NCBI RefSeq assembly: GCF_001579845.1
Contig: NZ_CP007440.1
Coordinates: 558,001 to 622,000, forward strand
Source of the DNA: Rhodoplanes sp. Z2-YC6860
GTDB lineage: Bacteria; Pseudomonadota; Alphaproteobacteria; Rhizobiales; Xanthobacteraceae
Reading direction: 5' to 3'
DNA length: 64,000 nt
Under the pieces are notes generated by a model. That model had not been told where the DNA came from. It did not search any database and saw only the letters and a list, made by a program, of their open reading frames with translations. A program made the translations under genes and the position numbers. Shown piece by piece: positions 17,565 to 29,819 of the stretch (its first letter is position 1; the number at the start of each line of letters is the position of its first letter).

Positions 17565-17666
17565 ATGTCTCTCCTGCTGACAGGCGCATTTCTGTCCGCT
17601 GTGCTGGCGATGGGCGCCCTCGTGCTGGCATCGCATGACGATCCGGACGGCTTCAGCGGCACCTGA
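17565..17666 (+). CDS. 33-residue single-helix membrane peptide
   Basis: MSLLLTGAFLSAVLAMGALV followed by LASHDDPDGFSGT: one hydrophobic helix (residues 2-22) and a short acidic tail. It begins eight bases after the preceding stop with the leader TGAGGTGG. Nothing longer is in frame. Size and topology suit a regulatory or stress membrane peptide; whether it is expressed is not known. Confidence 0.5.
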   Translation: MSLLLTGAFLSAVLAMGALVLASHDDPDGFSGT

Positions 17667-17714
17667 AACGAGGACGACGCGACGCTCCAAGCGAACTTAG
17701 CGCCGTCCCTCTCC

Positions 17715-17747
17715 GGAAGCCCTGCCAACAAGCGTGGTGGGGCTTCC
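17715..17747 (+). terminator. Possible terminator of small-gene cluster
   Basis: GGAAGCCC (17715-17722) pairs with GGGCTTCC (17740-17747) around a 17-base loop, about 50 bases after the last small gene. No T-run follows, so the call is weak. Confidence 0.35.
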
Positions 17748-17772
17748 CGCTGCTGCGCAACGTGTTTGCACT

Positions 17773-17826
17773 CGCTTTCACCCGACCGCCCTGCCACTGA
17801 AGGCGGCCCCCTCATCGGGGACGGAC
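17773..17826 (+). repeat. 56-base direct repeat, copy B
   Basis: Matches 15508-15563 almost base for base (one CG dinucleotide missing). It marks the boundary between the hsp20 / small-gene block and the lower-GC glycosyltransferase patch. Confidence 0.85.
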
Positions 17827-17962
17827 AATTCGTTCGTCTGGGAGGCGGTGCCGACTGCATCGGCTCCGAATGTCTCTCTGCGACAAACTTTCGAAGGGCC
17901 AGGATGAGAAGACATGCGTTACGGTGTTCCCAAGCTCACAGTCGAAACATCTTCGAAATCAT

Positions 17963-18823
17963 ATGACCATCCATCTCTACACCCGATGCTGGAACGATGC
18001 TCACATGCTGCCGTTCTTTTTCAAGAACTACGATCCTTGGGTGGATCGTTATTTTGTCTATGACGATGGATCGGAAGACAATTCCTTAGCCTTACTTCGT
18101 GCCCATCCTCGTACGGAAGTCAGATCGCAGCCACCCTACTCAGACCCCGCGTCTCGAATAGCGTCTCAGCTCGACTTGCAGAACGAGATTTGGAAAGAAG
18201 CACGAGGCAAAGCGGATTGGGTCATCGTCGTCGATCTGGATGAGCATCTCTATCATCCTAGGATCATTCCGTATTTGCGAAAGTGCAAAGCAAACTCCGT
18301 TACGGTCATCTCCGCTTTGGGTTTTCAGATGATCTCCAACTCGTTTCCAAACGACGATGGAGTTTCGCTTTTCGATTTCTGTTCAACGGGAATGCCAGAC
18401 AGAACTTGTACGAAATTGAGTATTTTCGATCCGAATGAAATTGACAGAACAAACTTCGAGATCGGCCTCCATCATGCTGCATTTGAGGGGCGAGTGTTGG
18501 CACCCGACTCTGACGAACTTTTTTTGCTGCATTTTCATTTCCTGGACGTCTCGCGCGTTGTCGCCCGTCACAAGCTTTACCTCACGCGCCAGCGCCCAAA
18601 GGATCTGGAGAACCAGTGGGGGGTTCAATACACGTGGTCAGAGGAGAAGCTTCGGGACCAGTGGGCTCGCCTTGAGCGAGGGTCCACCGACATCAAACGC
18701 GAGCCTTGGGAGCATAAACGTCATCCGGGGCGGGACAAATGGTGCGATATTCCTCGAACGAGGTTGCTCGGGCCTGTCGGCCGTTCCTTGAGAAGCCTAG
18801 GTTTTGGAACCGATAGATTGTGA
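17963..18823 (+). CDS. Glycosyltransferase family 2-like protein
   Basis: 286 residues. The N terminus IHLYTRCWNDAHMLPFFF and YFVYDDGSEDNSLALLRAHP form the GT-A nucleotide-binding half, and VVDLDEHLYHP gives the DxD-like metal site. The middle has LHFHFLDVSRVVARHKLYL and the tail is basic. The acceptor is unknown; a surface-glycan side activity is likely. GC is visibly lower than in the flanks (AT-rich codons such as TTT, AAA, TAT), a mark of horizontal gain. ATG 17963 has a weak ribosome site; an upstream in-frame start at 17870 adds residues unlike the family. Its 3' end overlaps the convergent aldolase-like gene by 27 bases. Confidence 0.8.
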   Translation: MTIHLYTRCWNDAHMLPFFFKNYDPWVDRYFVYDDGSEDNSLALLRAHPRTEVRSQPPYSDPASRIASQLDLQNEIWKEARGKADWVIVVDLDEHLYHPRIIPYLRKCKANSVTVISALGFQMISNSFPNDDGVSLFDFCSTGMPDRTCTKLSIFDPNEIDRTNFEIGLHHAAFEGRVLAPDSDELFLLHFHFLDVSRVVARHKLYLTRQRPKDLENQWGVQYTWSEEKLRDQWARLERGSTDIKREPWEHKRHPGRDKWCDIPRTRLLGPVGRSLRSLGFGTDRL

Positions 18824-19621
18824 CGCGAGGCGTTGTTTCGCGCGGACGAGGTCATGTTCGGACTGTCCGGCCCAAAAGGACAGGCGCGCTCTCAGCGACT
18901 CGACCCCATCTTTCACCGTCCAGTTTACCGGCGGATTTTGGAAGAACGACCTGGAAAGCCACGCTCCGGTCGCGCCCAGCCTTGGGTACTGAGCGTAGAG
19001 AAGATCGGGATTGACTGGCAGAGTCGTATCGTCGTGCCGTCCCAAGCCGCCAAATGAGAAGCGCTTTCCGCAGTCCTGCACAATGCGTGCAATTGTGGTC
19101 ATCAGCGGAGAGCAAACGAATTCAAACCCCTCGAGATTCATAGTGAGCCGCAGATCGTTCAGGCCGATCATGATCTCATCGATGCCTGCGGTTTCCGCGA
19201 TCTCCTGAATGCGGACAATCGAGCGAGGAGTTTCAACGAGCAGCATCGTATGGGCTCGCCCTCCGACATGATCTGCAAAGACGGCTGCATCGGCCTCCGA
19301 TTGAAAGTAAGGCAGCATCAAAACGGTTGCCCCGCGCTCGATCGCGACATCAATTTCGCCAACGGTCCCGGAATGCGGCGGGTTCAGCCGGACAAAAACA
19401 TCGCTCGTACGCAACACGCTCGCAATTTGCGAAAGATCGTCCCACGTGTGATCGGAGACCCGGGTATCGTGCCCGGCCTGCCGGGCGGCCTTTCCAAGCC
19501 GCTCGATATCGATTCCAATTCTTTGGATTCCCGCCTTCTCCCCTTCAACGGCCGCTGCGGGGTCGGTGGTCAACAGGGTCAGAAGAAAATCCCGGCCAAA
19601 TGATTCCATGTCGTCTGGCAT
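18797..19621 (-). CDS. HpcH/HpaI aldolase / citrate-lyase-like protein
   Basis: 274 residues with the TIM-barrel pattern of the HpcH/HpaI family: KAGIQRIGIDIERLGK, DVFVRLNPP, ERGATVLMLPYFQSEADA, MLLVETPRSIVRIQEIAE and GIDEIMIGLNDL with metal- and substrate-binding positions. Members cleave or form C-C bonds of 2-oxo acids. Coupling with an RmlC-like cupin nine bases upstream and a convergent glycosyltransferase suggests a sugar-acid role in glycan synthesis rather than aromatic catabolism. That is inference. Confidence 0.78.
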   Translation of the reverse strand: MPDDMESFGRDFLLTLLTTDPAAAVEGEKAGIQRIGIDIERLGKAARQAGHDTRVSDHTWDDLSQIASVLRTSDVFVRLNPPHSGTVGEIDVAIERGATVLMLPYFQSEADAAVFADHVGGRAHTMLLVETPRSIVRIQEIAETAGIDEIMIGLNDLRLTMNLEGFEFVCSPLMTTIARIVQDCGKRFSFGGLGRHDDTTLPVNPDLLYAQYPRLGATGAWLSRSFFQNPPVNWTVKDGVESLRARLSFWAGQSEHDLVRAKQRLASQSIGSKT

Positions 19622-19630
19622 GGATACGCT

Positions 19631-20137
19631 CTACAGATCGACGGGTGCTTGACCATGCTCCGATGACAGCCTGAAGTTATCCGGATTGGAGTGATCGTAA
19701 GGTACATCGTTGACATTGATGTAGTGAGCGGTCGCTCCGCTTTCATTGCGCAATCCGTGCCACACGCCCGGAGGAATAACCGCAATGAGCGGTCGCAAGA
19801 CACCAAAGCGAATGATGTCGTGCTGTCCCCTGGTTGCGGAATTTTCGCGTCCGTCCCATAGGACCAATTTGATATTCCCGCCGATGGCAATCAGGTGATC
19901 CGTCTGGCGCGTATGCCGGTGCCAGTCGGTGATCGCGCCGGGATTCATAGTGGCCAAGATAACGTGGCCTGGTTTGATGGAAATCTCGGGCCAGTCCGTC
20001 CGAAACAGTTCCGTGACGGCGCCGCTCCGCGTCAGCACGTTATTCAAAGCGATTGTGCGAACGCCTTGTATGTTGAACGGTTGGGCGCGAGCGCCGGTTG
20101 GCGTGACGGTTTGAGGATCCTTTTGACCCTGTTCCAT
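19631..20137 (-). CDS. Cupin protein related to dTDP-4-dehydrorhamnose 3,5-epimerase (RmlC-like)
   Basis: 168 residues, single cupin fold. GAITDWHRHTRQTDHLIAIG holds the sugar-binding His residues, PPGVWHGLRNES the second cupin motif, and the tail NVNDVPYDHSNPDNFRL is typical of RmlC-like proteins. It probably acts on an NDP-sugar (epimerase or isomerase), though several such cupins are of unknown function. GGGAAGAA sits three bases before the ATG. First gene of a two-gene minus-strand operon with the aldolase-like gene. Confidence 0.72.
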   Translation of the reverse strand: MEQGQKDPQTVTPTGARAQPFNIQGVRTIALNNVLTRSGAVTELFRTDWPEISIKPGHVILATMNPGAITDWHRHTRQTDHLIAIGGNIKLVLWDGRENSATRGQHDIIRFGVLRPLIAVIPPGVWHGLRNESGATAHYINVNDVPYDHSNPDNFRLSSEHGQAPVDL

Positions 20138-20952
20138 AGTTTCTTCCCGAGTCGGAATTCTAACGACTGGCTTGCAACGGTTTGATTGACGATTCGCTGC
20201 GAGACAATCGGCCCATTCAGCTCGCGATTATGATGGACTGTTTTCACTTGTGCACCTAGGGCGAAGCGACGCGCGCTGACTGCGGCGGACCGGACTTCAA
20301 CGCCGGAAGATTGTGGATTCGTGCAGCGGTGGTCGGCGGAGATTGTCGTGCCAGAAATGAAAGGTGCGACACCATTCGGTTCGTCCCTGCAAATTCGGAA
20401 GCGACGACAGGCCCGCCAGCGTGAAGCGTCGAGGCTTCACATGGCCATGCAAGTTGCAAAGACGTGAGCCAATCGGCTCGTGAAAAGTTCAGAAAGGCGG
20501 TTCAAAAGAACCAGAGGACGCCGCGGCGGCGATGTGGACCAGGACCACCAGGCTGCGATTTACCGGGCGTCGGCTTCGGTCATCAGCCGCCGGCGCGTCA
20601 CTCCGGGATGACGCACAACGCTCAAACCATCGGGCTTCGATGGTCGATTTCGGCCGAGGCCACCCTGAGAGGGGCTTGGGCAGCGGTTTGGGGGGCCGAA
20701 GACGGACGCAGGTTCCCGATCCCGAACCGGTTTCACCGCAGCCCACCCCTCCCCAAAACCGCGCTCCAGCGCGGCTTTTACCCCCGGATATGTTGCGCCA
20801 CAGCGGCGGCTATGTTACCGGAACCACGCGATTTTCTCAGGGTCCGGCGACGGCCCGGAGGGTCCCAAAAATCCCCTTGAAATCCAAGGGTTTGCGCCGC
20901 GCCCGATTGGCCGGTGCCGAGCCTGCGGATTGAATTCCAAGAGCAAGCTGAC
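20138..20952. other. 815-base stretch without a convincing gene
   Basis: Holds the promoters for the cupin operon (minus) and the atp operon (plus). Open frames at 20464-20880 (+) and 20489-20746 (-) overlap each other, carry no domain, and look like chance frames in GC-rich DNA. No RNA gene or hairpin of note was seen apart from short GC stems. Confidence 0.5.
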
Positions 20953-21515
20953 GTGGCAGGCGACGATCCCACTGTATCCGGCATGGCAGGGCGTTATGCG
21001 CGGGCGCTGTTCGAACTGGCGCTCGACAACAAGTCCGTCGATGCCGTCAAAGCCGACCTGGAAAAATTCGACGCGCTGATTTCGGAGAGCCCGGACCTGC
21101 ACCGCCTGGTGCGGAGCCCGGTGTTCGGCGCCGAGGAGCAGGGCAAGGCGATCGCCGCGGTGCTGGACAAGTCCGGCATCGGCGGGCTCGCCGGCAACTT
21201 CCTCAAGCTGATCACCGCGAACCGCAGGCTGTTCGCGGTCCGCGACATGATCCGCGACTTCAGGAAGCTCGTGGCGCGCTGGAAGGGCGAGGTGACCGCC
21301 GAGGTGACGGTCGCCGAAAAGCTTTCCGACGCCCGGCTCAATGAGATCAAAGAAACGCTCAAGTCGATCACCGGCCAGAAGGCGGTCGACCTCAACGTCA
21401 AGATCGATCCGTCGATCATCGGCGGGCTGACCGTGAAACTCGGCTCCCGCATGGTCGACAGCTCGCTCCGCACCAAACTCAATGCGATCAAGCACGCGAT
21501 GAAAGAGGCAGGCTG

Positions 21516-21516
<1 letters not shown>
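20953..21516 (+). CDS. atpH: ATP synthase F1 delta subunit
   Basis: 187 residues linking F1 to the peripheral stalk. Family marks: [16 protein letters not shown] at the N terminus, [31 protein letters not shown] and the C-terminal [25 protein letters not shown] at 20953 is chosen since homologues begin a few residues before DPTVSG; the ATG at 20914 would add 13 residues lacking similarity. One-base stop/start overlap with atpA (TGATG). Confidence 0.94.
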
Positions 21517-23045
<1,529 letters not shown>

Positions 23046-23054
23046 TGCCTGCGT

Positions 23055-23101
23055 GCCGCCTTACGGGCGGTGCGCTCCCTCCCCCTGCAAGGGGGAGGGG
23101 G
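23055..23101. repeat. Twin hairpin between atpA and atpG
   Basis: GCCGCCTTACGGGCGGTGC (23055-23073), also present word for word at 34804-34822, is followed by a CCCTCCCCCTGC...GGGGGAGGG stem. It could lower read-through or stabilise transcript ends inside the atp operon. Confidence 0.65.
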
Positions 23102-23134
23102 AAGGACCGAGCAAGAGGATAGACCGAGCTAAAG

Positions 23135-24010
23135 ATGGCCTCTCTTAAAGACATGCGGGTCCGCATCGCCTCCACCAAGGCGACGCAGAAGATCACCAAG
23201 GCCATGCAGATGGTCGCAGCGTCGAAGCTGCGCCGTGCGCAGGTCGCGGCGGAAGCCGCGCGGCCTTACGCCGAGCGCATGGAGAAGGTGCTGGGCAACA
23301 TCGCGGCCTCGGTGACCGACATGAGCTCGGCGCCGAAGCTGCTCGCCGGCACCGGTTCGGACCAGACTCATCTGCTGGTGGTTTGCACCGCCGAGCGCGG
23401 CCTGTGCGGCGGTTTCAACTCGTCGATCGTCCGTCTCGCGCGCGAGAAGATCAACGCGTTGCAGGCGGCCGGCAAGACCGTGAAAATTCTCTGCGTCGGC
23501 CGCAAGGGCGCCGATCAGCTTCGCCGCCAGTATGCGTCGCAGATCATCGAGGTGATCGAGCTGCGCGTGAAGTCGCTCGCCTTCGAGCACGCCGCTCAGG
23601 TCGGCAAGAAGATCATCGAGCTTTACGAGAAGGGCGAGTTTGACGTCGCCACGCTGTTCTTCTCGCGTTTCCGTTCGGTCGTGCAGCAGATCCCGACCGC
23701 GCTGCAGATCGTGCCGCCGGTGTTCGAGGCGCCAAAGGGCGACGGCGGCCCGGCCGCGGTTTACGAGTACGAGCCGGACGAGCTCGACATTCTCACCGAG
23801 CTCTTGCCGCGCAACATCTCGGTGCAGGTGTTCCGCGCGCTCTTGGAAAACGCCGCGTCCGAGCAGGGCGCGCGCATGTCGGCGATGGACAACGCCACGC
23901 GCAACGCCGGCGAAATGATCCGCAAGCAGACCATCACGTACAACCGCACGCGTCAGGCGATGATCACCAAGGAGCTGATCGAGATCATCTCCGGCGCCGA
24001 GGCCCTGTAA
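23135..24010 (+). CDS. atpG: ATP synthase F1 gamma subunit
   Basis: Central rotor shaft, 291 residues. N-terminal [20 protein letters not shown] and [17 protein letters not shown] form the first helix of the coiled coil; [16 protein letters not shown] is a core signature; the C-terminal helix has [20 protein letters not shown] and [19 protein letters not shown]. Separated from atpA by 89 bases that contain a twin hairpin repeat, and followed by ohr 19 bases later. Confidence 0.97.
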   Translation: MASLKDMRVRIASTKATQKITKAMQMVAASKLRRAQVAAEAARPYAERMEKVLGNIAASVTDMSSAPKLLAGTGSDQTHLLVVCTAERGLCGGFNSSIVRLAREKINALQAAGKTVKILCVGRKGADQLRRQYASQIIEVIELRVKSLAFEHAAQVGKKIIELYEKGEFDVATLFFSRFRSVVQQIPTALQIVPPVFEAPKGDGGPAAVYEYEPDELDILTELLPRNISVQVFRALLENAASEQGARMSAMDNATRNAGEMIRKQTITYNRTRQAMITKELIEIISGAEAL

Positions 24011-24029
24011 GGACGCTCGGAGCACGCTC

Positions 24030-25899
<1,870 letters not shown>

Positions 25900-25911
25900 G
25901 CAGGCAGCAGC

Positions 25912-26322
25912 ATGGCCACCTTTCATTTCGAACTCGTCTCGCCCGAGAAGATCGCGTTCTCCGGCGAGGTCGATCAGGTCGATATCCCGGGCGCCGAGGG
26001 TGACTTCGGCGTGTTCGCCGGCCATGCGCCGCTGATCTCGCTGCTGCGGCCGGGCATCGTCACGGTCTATTCCGATGGCGGCCAGCACAGTCAGATCGTT
26101 GTGCTGGGCGGGCTTGCCGAAGTGGGCCCGAACGGGCTCACCTTGCTGGCCGACGTGGCGACCTCGCTCCAGGATGTCGACCGCGCCGAGCTGAAGAAGC
26201 AGATCGCCGATATGGAAGAGCGAACCAAGGATATGGAAGGCTCCGAGCTCGATCGCGAGATCACCCGGCTCGATCACTTCAAGGCGCTCGATGACCACCT
26301 TGAAGGCACCGCCATGCACTAG
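25912..26322 (+). CDS. atpC: ATP synthase F1 epsilon subunit
   Basis: 136 residues: N-terminal beta-sandwich ([40 protein letters not shown]) and C-terminal two-helix part ([17 protein letters not shown]). This subunit inhibits hydrolysis in the up conformation. Last gene of the atp row, followed by a strong hairpin. Confidence 0.95.
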   Translation: MATFHFELVSPEKIAFSGEVDQVDIPGAEGDFGVFAGHAPLISLLRPGIVTVYSDGGQHSQIVVLGGLAEVGPNGLTLLADVATSLQDVDRAELKKQIADMEERTKDMEGSELDREITRLDHFKALDDHLEGTAMH

Positions 26323-26348
26323 CGGTCGCTTGCCCGGCGAGCGACCGC
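26322..26348. terminator. Hairpin between convergent atpC and rppH
   Basis: Perfect nine-base stem GCGGTCGCT / AGCGACCGC with a nine-base loop, starting right at the atpC stop. No long T-run; may act in both directions. Confidence 0.5.
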
Positions 26349-26376
26349 GTGGATGCGATGGGCCGGGTGAAAAAAC

Positions 26377-26877
26377 CTACTTCGTGAATTTCGAAAACGC
26401 CTTCACGACCTGCTCGTAGGTGTCGCGCTTGAACGGCACCACGAGGTCGGGAAGGTTTTCCATCGGCTCCCAGCGCCAGTCGATGAACTCCGGGTCGTGG
26501 CCGTCGCCCGGTGTCGTGATGTTGATCTCGCTGTCCCGGCCGGTGAAGCGCAGCGCGAACCACTTCTGCTTCTGGCCGCGGTACTTGCCCTTCCAGGCTT
26601 TGGTGCCGATCTTCTTCGGGATGTCGTAGGTCAGCCAGTCCTTGATCTCGCCGAGCCTCTCGATCGACTTGATGCTGGTCTCTTCGAACAGCTCGCGCAG
26701 CGCCGCGGGATAAGGCTTCTCGCCTTCGTCGATGCCGCCCTGCGGCATCTGCCACACATGCGTCGCGTCGATGTGTTCGGGGCCTTCGGCCCTGCGGCCG
26801 ATGAACACCAGGCCTTTGCGGTTGATCACGCACAGGCCTGCGCACGGGCGATACGGCAGATATTCGTAGTCCGACAT
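26377..26877 (-). CDS. rppH: RNA pyrophosphohydrolase (Nudix)
   Basis: Removes pyrophosphate from 5'-triphosphate RNA and so starts mRNA decay. 166 residues. Opening [21 protein letters not shown] and [20 protein letters not shown] with ELFEETS complete the Nudix box GX5EX7[24 protein letters not shown] and FIDWRWEP follow as in RppH/IalA. Start 26877 is chosen on family length; the longer frame runs into an upstream palindromic repeat. Convergent with atpC. Confidence 0.93.
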   Translation of the reverse strand: MSDYEYLPYRPCAGLCVINRKGLVFIGRRAEGPEHIDATHVWQMPQGGIDEGEKPYPAALRELFEETSIKSIERLGEIKDWLTYDIPKKIGTKAWKGKYRGQKQKWFALRFTGRDSEINITTPGDGHDPEFIDWRWEPMENLPDLVVPFKRDTYEQVVKAFSKFTK

Positions 26878-26907
26878 GGCGGGCTCGCGTCCGGATGCAA
26901 CGCGTTC

Positions 26908-26956
26908 GAGCATGATCCCGAAAAGTGTGAAACGGTTTTCGGAAAAGATCATGCTC
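26908..26956. repeat. Rhizobial palindromic repeat, GAGCATGATC family
   Basis: Ends GAGCATGATC / GATCATGCTC are exact inverted copies, and the inner part has CCGAAAAGTGTGAAACGG / GTTTTCGGAAAAG. A relative is at 43345-43393. Elements of this wording are abundant in Bradyrhizobium-type genomes. This copy lies in the upstream region of rppH. Confidence 0.8.
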
Positions 26957-27063
26957 AAACAAGAGAAAGAGCGACGGGTCTGATTCAACTTCGTTGAATC
27001 AGACCCTAGCGGTGCACCCGTCACGCTGGACGGTCAAGGGGGAGAGCGTCAGCTCGAGTTGTC

Positions 27064-28338
27064 TCAGCTCGATTTGGGCTTCAGCGCCACCGCCGTGATC
27101 GGCACCAGCACGACGCCGCGGCCTTCCGCGGTCTTGGCCCAGAGCGCGATGCGCTCGATCGAAGTCGGCATCGCGGTCGCGACGCCGACCGCAAAGCCAT
27201 GCTCGCGCGCGGCGGCTTCGAGCCGGATCAGGGCGCGATCGATCTGCGCCACCGTCGGCACCGCATCGAGCGCGATCTCGGATTTGGCGAACGGCACGTT
27301 GTTCACGCTCGCGATCTGCGAGGCGAGGCTGCGTGCCGAAGCGCCGTCGTCGACAAAGATGAGCCCGCGCCGCGCGGTCTCGCGCATGATCGGCGCCAGC
27401 GCCTGCTCGGTCGAGGTGAAGCGCGCGCCCATGTAGTTGACGAGGCCGACATAGCCCTGGAATCGGCTCATCAGCCAGTACAGGCGGTCCATGTTCTGAT
27501 CGGCGGTCATCGACGCCAGCAGCGTCTGCGGGCCGGGGTCGTTGTCCGGGTAGTCGAACGGCTCCATCGGCGCCTGCAGCAGAATCTCGTGGCCCTGCGT
27601 GCGTGCGCGCAACACGCTACTCTCGACGTCGGCGCCGTAGGGCATGAAGGCCAACGTCACCGGACCGGGCAAGCGCTCGATCGCCTGCTGGGTGAGGGTC
27701 GAGCTGACGCCCAAGCCGGTGAGCACGATGGCGACCCGCGGGCCGTTCTTCTTGAGCGCCGCCGGACTGAGCGGCTTGGCATAAGCCTCGGCCGGCCGGA
27801 CGCCGTCCGGCGTGACGCGCGGGATCGCACCATGGCGCGACGGTTCAAGGAGGCGTTGCTCGGCCGGCGCGCGCGTTTCGCCTGCGGCCGAAGCCGGGAT
27901 CGCGACCTCCTGGCGCTTGCCGGTGCTGCCGTCGATGATGGTGACGGTGTTGCGGCTTCCGCCGGCGGGCGGCGCATCGGCCGGCTGCGCCGGAGCGGCC
28001 GTGGTCTGTGTCTGCGGCGGGAGTGCACCGGCGTTGCCGGGGCCGTCATAGCTGCGCGGGCTTTGTGTGCTGGCTTGGCCGCCGCCCTGGCCGCTCATGG
28101 GAGCGCCCGCAGGCGAGGCTGCGCCCGGCTTTGCCGGTCCGAGGCCGGTCGCCACCATGACGGACGGCTCGCCGCCGATGGGATCGCTGACCATGATGGC
28201 CCAGCCCGCGTAGGCGCAGATGAACAGCGCCGGCACGGCGGTCAGCCCGTAGGACAGAAGGTTCGGCGGCAGCTTGAAACCAAGCCGTTTGGTCTTGGCG
28301 GCGCGGCCGAGAGGCGCGCTCAGATCGTCGTCGGCCAC
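27064..28338 (-). CDS. Divergent polysaccharide deacetylase (YibQ / DUF610 family)
   Basis: 424 residues. Cytoplasmic head (DDLSAPLGRAAKTKRLG), one membrane helix (LTAVPALFICAYAGWAIM), a ~120-residue Pro/Ala/Gln-rich linker, and a C-terminal divergent deacetylase domain: RVAIVLTGLGVSSTLTQQAI, PGPVTLAFMPYG, GHEILLQAPMEPFDYP, NYMGARFTS, GLIFVDDGAS. The first metal Asp of the usual VID-GLG motif is Thr here (VLTGLG), so activity is doubtful. Conserved next to ctpA and envC in alphaproteobacteria, where a role in cell-envelope remodelling is presumed. Confidence 0.85.
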   Translation of the reverse strand: MADDDLSAPLGRAAKTKRLGFKLPPNLLSYGLTAVPALFICAYAGWAIMVSDPIGGEPSVMVATGLGPAKPGAASPAGAPMSGQGGGQASTQSPRSYDGPGNAGALPPQTQTTAAPAQPADAPPAGGSRNTVTIIDGSTGKRQEVAIPASAAGETRAPAEQRLLEPSRHGAIPRVTPDGVRPAEAYAKPLSPAALKKNGPRVAIVLTGLGVSSTLTQQAIERLPGPVTLAFMPYGADVESSVLRARTQGHEILLQAPMEPFDYPDNDPGPQTLLASMTADQNMDRLYWLMSRFQGYVGLVNYMGARFTSTEQALAPIMRETARRGLIFVDDGASARSLASQIASVNNVPFAKSEIALDAVPTVAQIDRALIRLEAAAREHGFAVGVATAMPTSIERIALWAKTAEGRGVVLVPITAVALKPKSS

Positions 28339-28431
28339 GGGCTTATCTCGCGAATCATGCGAGCGAGCCTAGGGGTGGATCGTTAACTCTGCGTTTACCG
28401 AAGGAAGACAGACGCCATCTGCAAAAGCGAA

Positions 28432-28455
28432 CGGGGCGGCCGTTGGGCCGCCCCG
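28432..28455 (-). terminator. Terminator after ctpA
   Basis: Ten-base GC stem CGGGGCGGCC / GGCCGCCCCG with a four-base loop, followed on the minus strand by TTCGCTTTTGC. It separates the envC-ctpA operon from yibQ, whose start is about 95 bases downstream. Confidence 0.6.
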
Positions 28456-28481
28456 CTTTGAGGAAACGCCGTTTCGGGCGC

Positions 28482-29819
28482 TTACTGGTTCGAAGCGCGT
28501 TTGGCGCTCGGCGGGAACGCCGAGTTGGTGATGACGCCGCGCAGCAAGTCGAGGGACATCTTCAGCGCCTTGTCGTCCTTCGGATCCGGAGGCACGTAGG
28601 ACTGCGAGCCGGTCTGCTCGTCGCCTTCGGCCTTGAGATGGCCGCGCAGCGAGGATTCGCCCTTGGTGTCGGTACGGGCCTTGAGGTCTTCCGGCACGTC
28701 CTGCAGGACCTCGATGTCCGGGGTGATGCCCTTGGCCTGGATCGACTTGCCCGACGGCGTGAAGTAGCGCGCCGTGGTCAAGCGCAGCGCGCCGTTGCCG
28801 GCGCCCAGCGGGATGATGGTCTGCACCGAGCCCTTGCCGAACGAGCGCGTGCCGAGCAGCGTCGCGCGCTTGTGGTCCTGCAGGGCGCCTGCGACGATTT
28901 CCGAGGCCGACGCCGAGCCGCCGTTGATCAGCACGATCACCGGCTTGCCCTTGGTCAAATCGCCGGGGCGAGCGCTGAAGCGCTGGGTCTCTTCGGCGTT
29001 GCGGCCGCGGGTCGAGACGATCTCGCCGCGCTCCAGGAACGCATCCGAGACGGAAATCGCCTGATCCAGGAGCCCGCCCGGATTGTTGCGCAGATCGACC
29101 ACGAAGCCCTTGAGCTTCTCGGCCGGGATCGCGGTCTGCAGATCGCTGAGCGCCTTCTTCAGGTTCTCGGTGGTCTGCTCGTTGAACTGGGTGATGCGGA
29201 TGTAGCCGACATCGTCTTCCTGCCGCGAGCGAACGGCGCGAACGCGGATGACGTCGCGGGTGATCGACACCTCGACGGGCTTGTCCTGGCCCTTGCGCAT
29301 GATGGTGAGCTTGATCTTGGTGTTCACCGGGCCGCGCATCTTCTCGACCGCCTGGTTCAAGGTCAGGCCCTGCACCTGCTCCTCGTCGAGCTTGGTGATG
29401 ATGTCGTTGGCCATCACGCCGGCCTTGGCGGCGGGCGTGTCGTCGATCGGCGCCACCACCTTGATCAGGCCGTCTTCCATGGTGACTTCGATGCCGAGAC
29501 CGCCGAACTCGCCGCGGGTCTGGATCTGCATGTCGCGGAACGACTTCGGCTCCATGTAGCTCGAGTGCGGATCGAGCCCGGCGAGCATGCCGTTGATCGC
29601 GGATTCGATGAGCTTGGAGTCGTCGGGCTTCTCGACGTAGTCGGCTCGCACGCGCTCGAACACGTCACCGAACAGGTTGAGCTGTCGGTAGGTGTCGGCG
29701 GCGGCAGCCTTGGCGGTGGAGCCGAACGCGACGGGCACCAGCTTCGGCTGGGTCACCATCAGCGTCAGGGCAACGCCCGAAGCCGCACCAAGAAGTAATA
29801 GAAATGTCTTGCGCATCAT
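28482..29819 (-). CDS. ctpA: C-terminal processing protease, S41 family
   Basis: 445-residue periplasmic protease. Signal/anchor RKTFLLLLGAASGVALTLMV, then a PDZ domain (FGGLGIEVTMEDGLIKVVAP, AGVMANDIITKLDEEQVQGL), and the S41 domain with the nucleophile in GGSASASEIVAGALQD and the Lys in LGTRSFGKGSVQT (Ser-Lys dyad). In rhizobia CtpA trims envelope proteins and affects peptidoglycan hydrolases. ATG 29819 overlaps the envC stop by four bases (ATGA), so the pair is coupled. Confidence 0.94.
   Translation of the reverse strand: MMRKTFLLLLGAASGVALTLMVTQPKLVPVAFGSTAKAAAADTYRQLNLFGDVFERVRADYVEKPDDSKLIESAINGMLAGLDPHSSYMEPKSFRDMQIQTRGEFGGLGIEVTMEDGLIKVVAPIDDTPAAKAGVMANDIITKLDEEQVQGLTLNQAVEKMRGPVNTKIKLTIMRKGQDKPVEVSITRDVIRVRAVRSRQEDDVGYIRITQFNEQTTENLKKALSDLQTAIPAEKLKGFVVDLRNNPGGLLDQAISVSDAFLERGEIVSTRGRNAEETQRFSARPGDLTKGKPVIVLINGGSASASEIVAGALQDHKRATLLGTRSFGKGSVQTIIPLGAGNGALRLTTARYFTPSGKSIQAKGITPDIEVLQDVPEDLKARTDTKGESSLRGHLKAEGDEQTGSQSYVPPDPKDDKALKMSLDLLRGVITNSAFPPSAKRASNQ

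Noticed and set aside
20464-20880. 138-codon plus-strand frame before atpH
   Set aside because: No domain, Arg-rich, overlapped by open frames on both strands; treated as non-coding.
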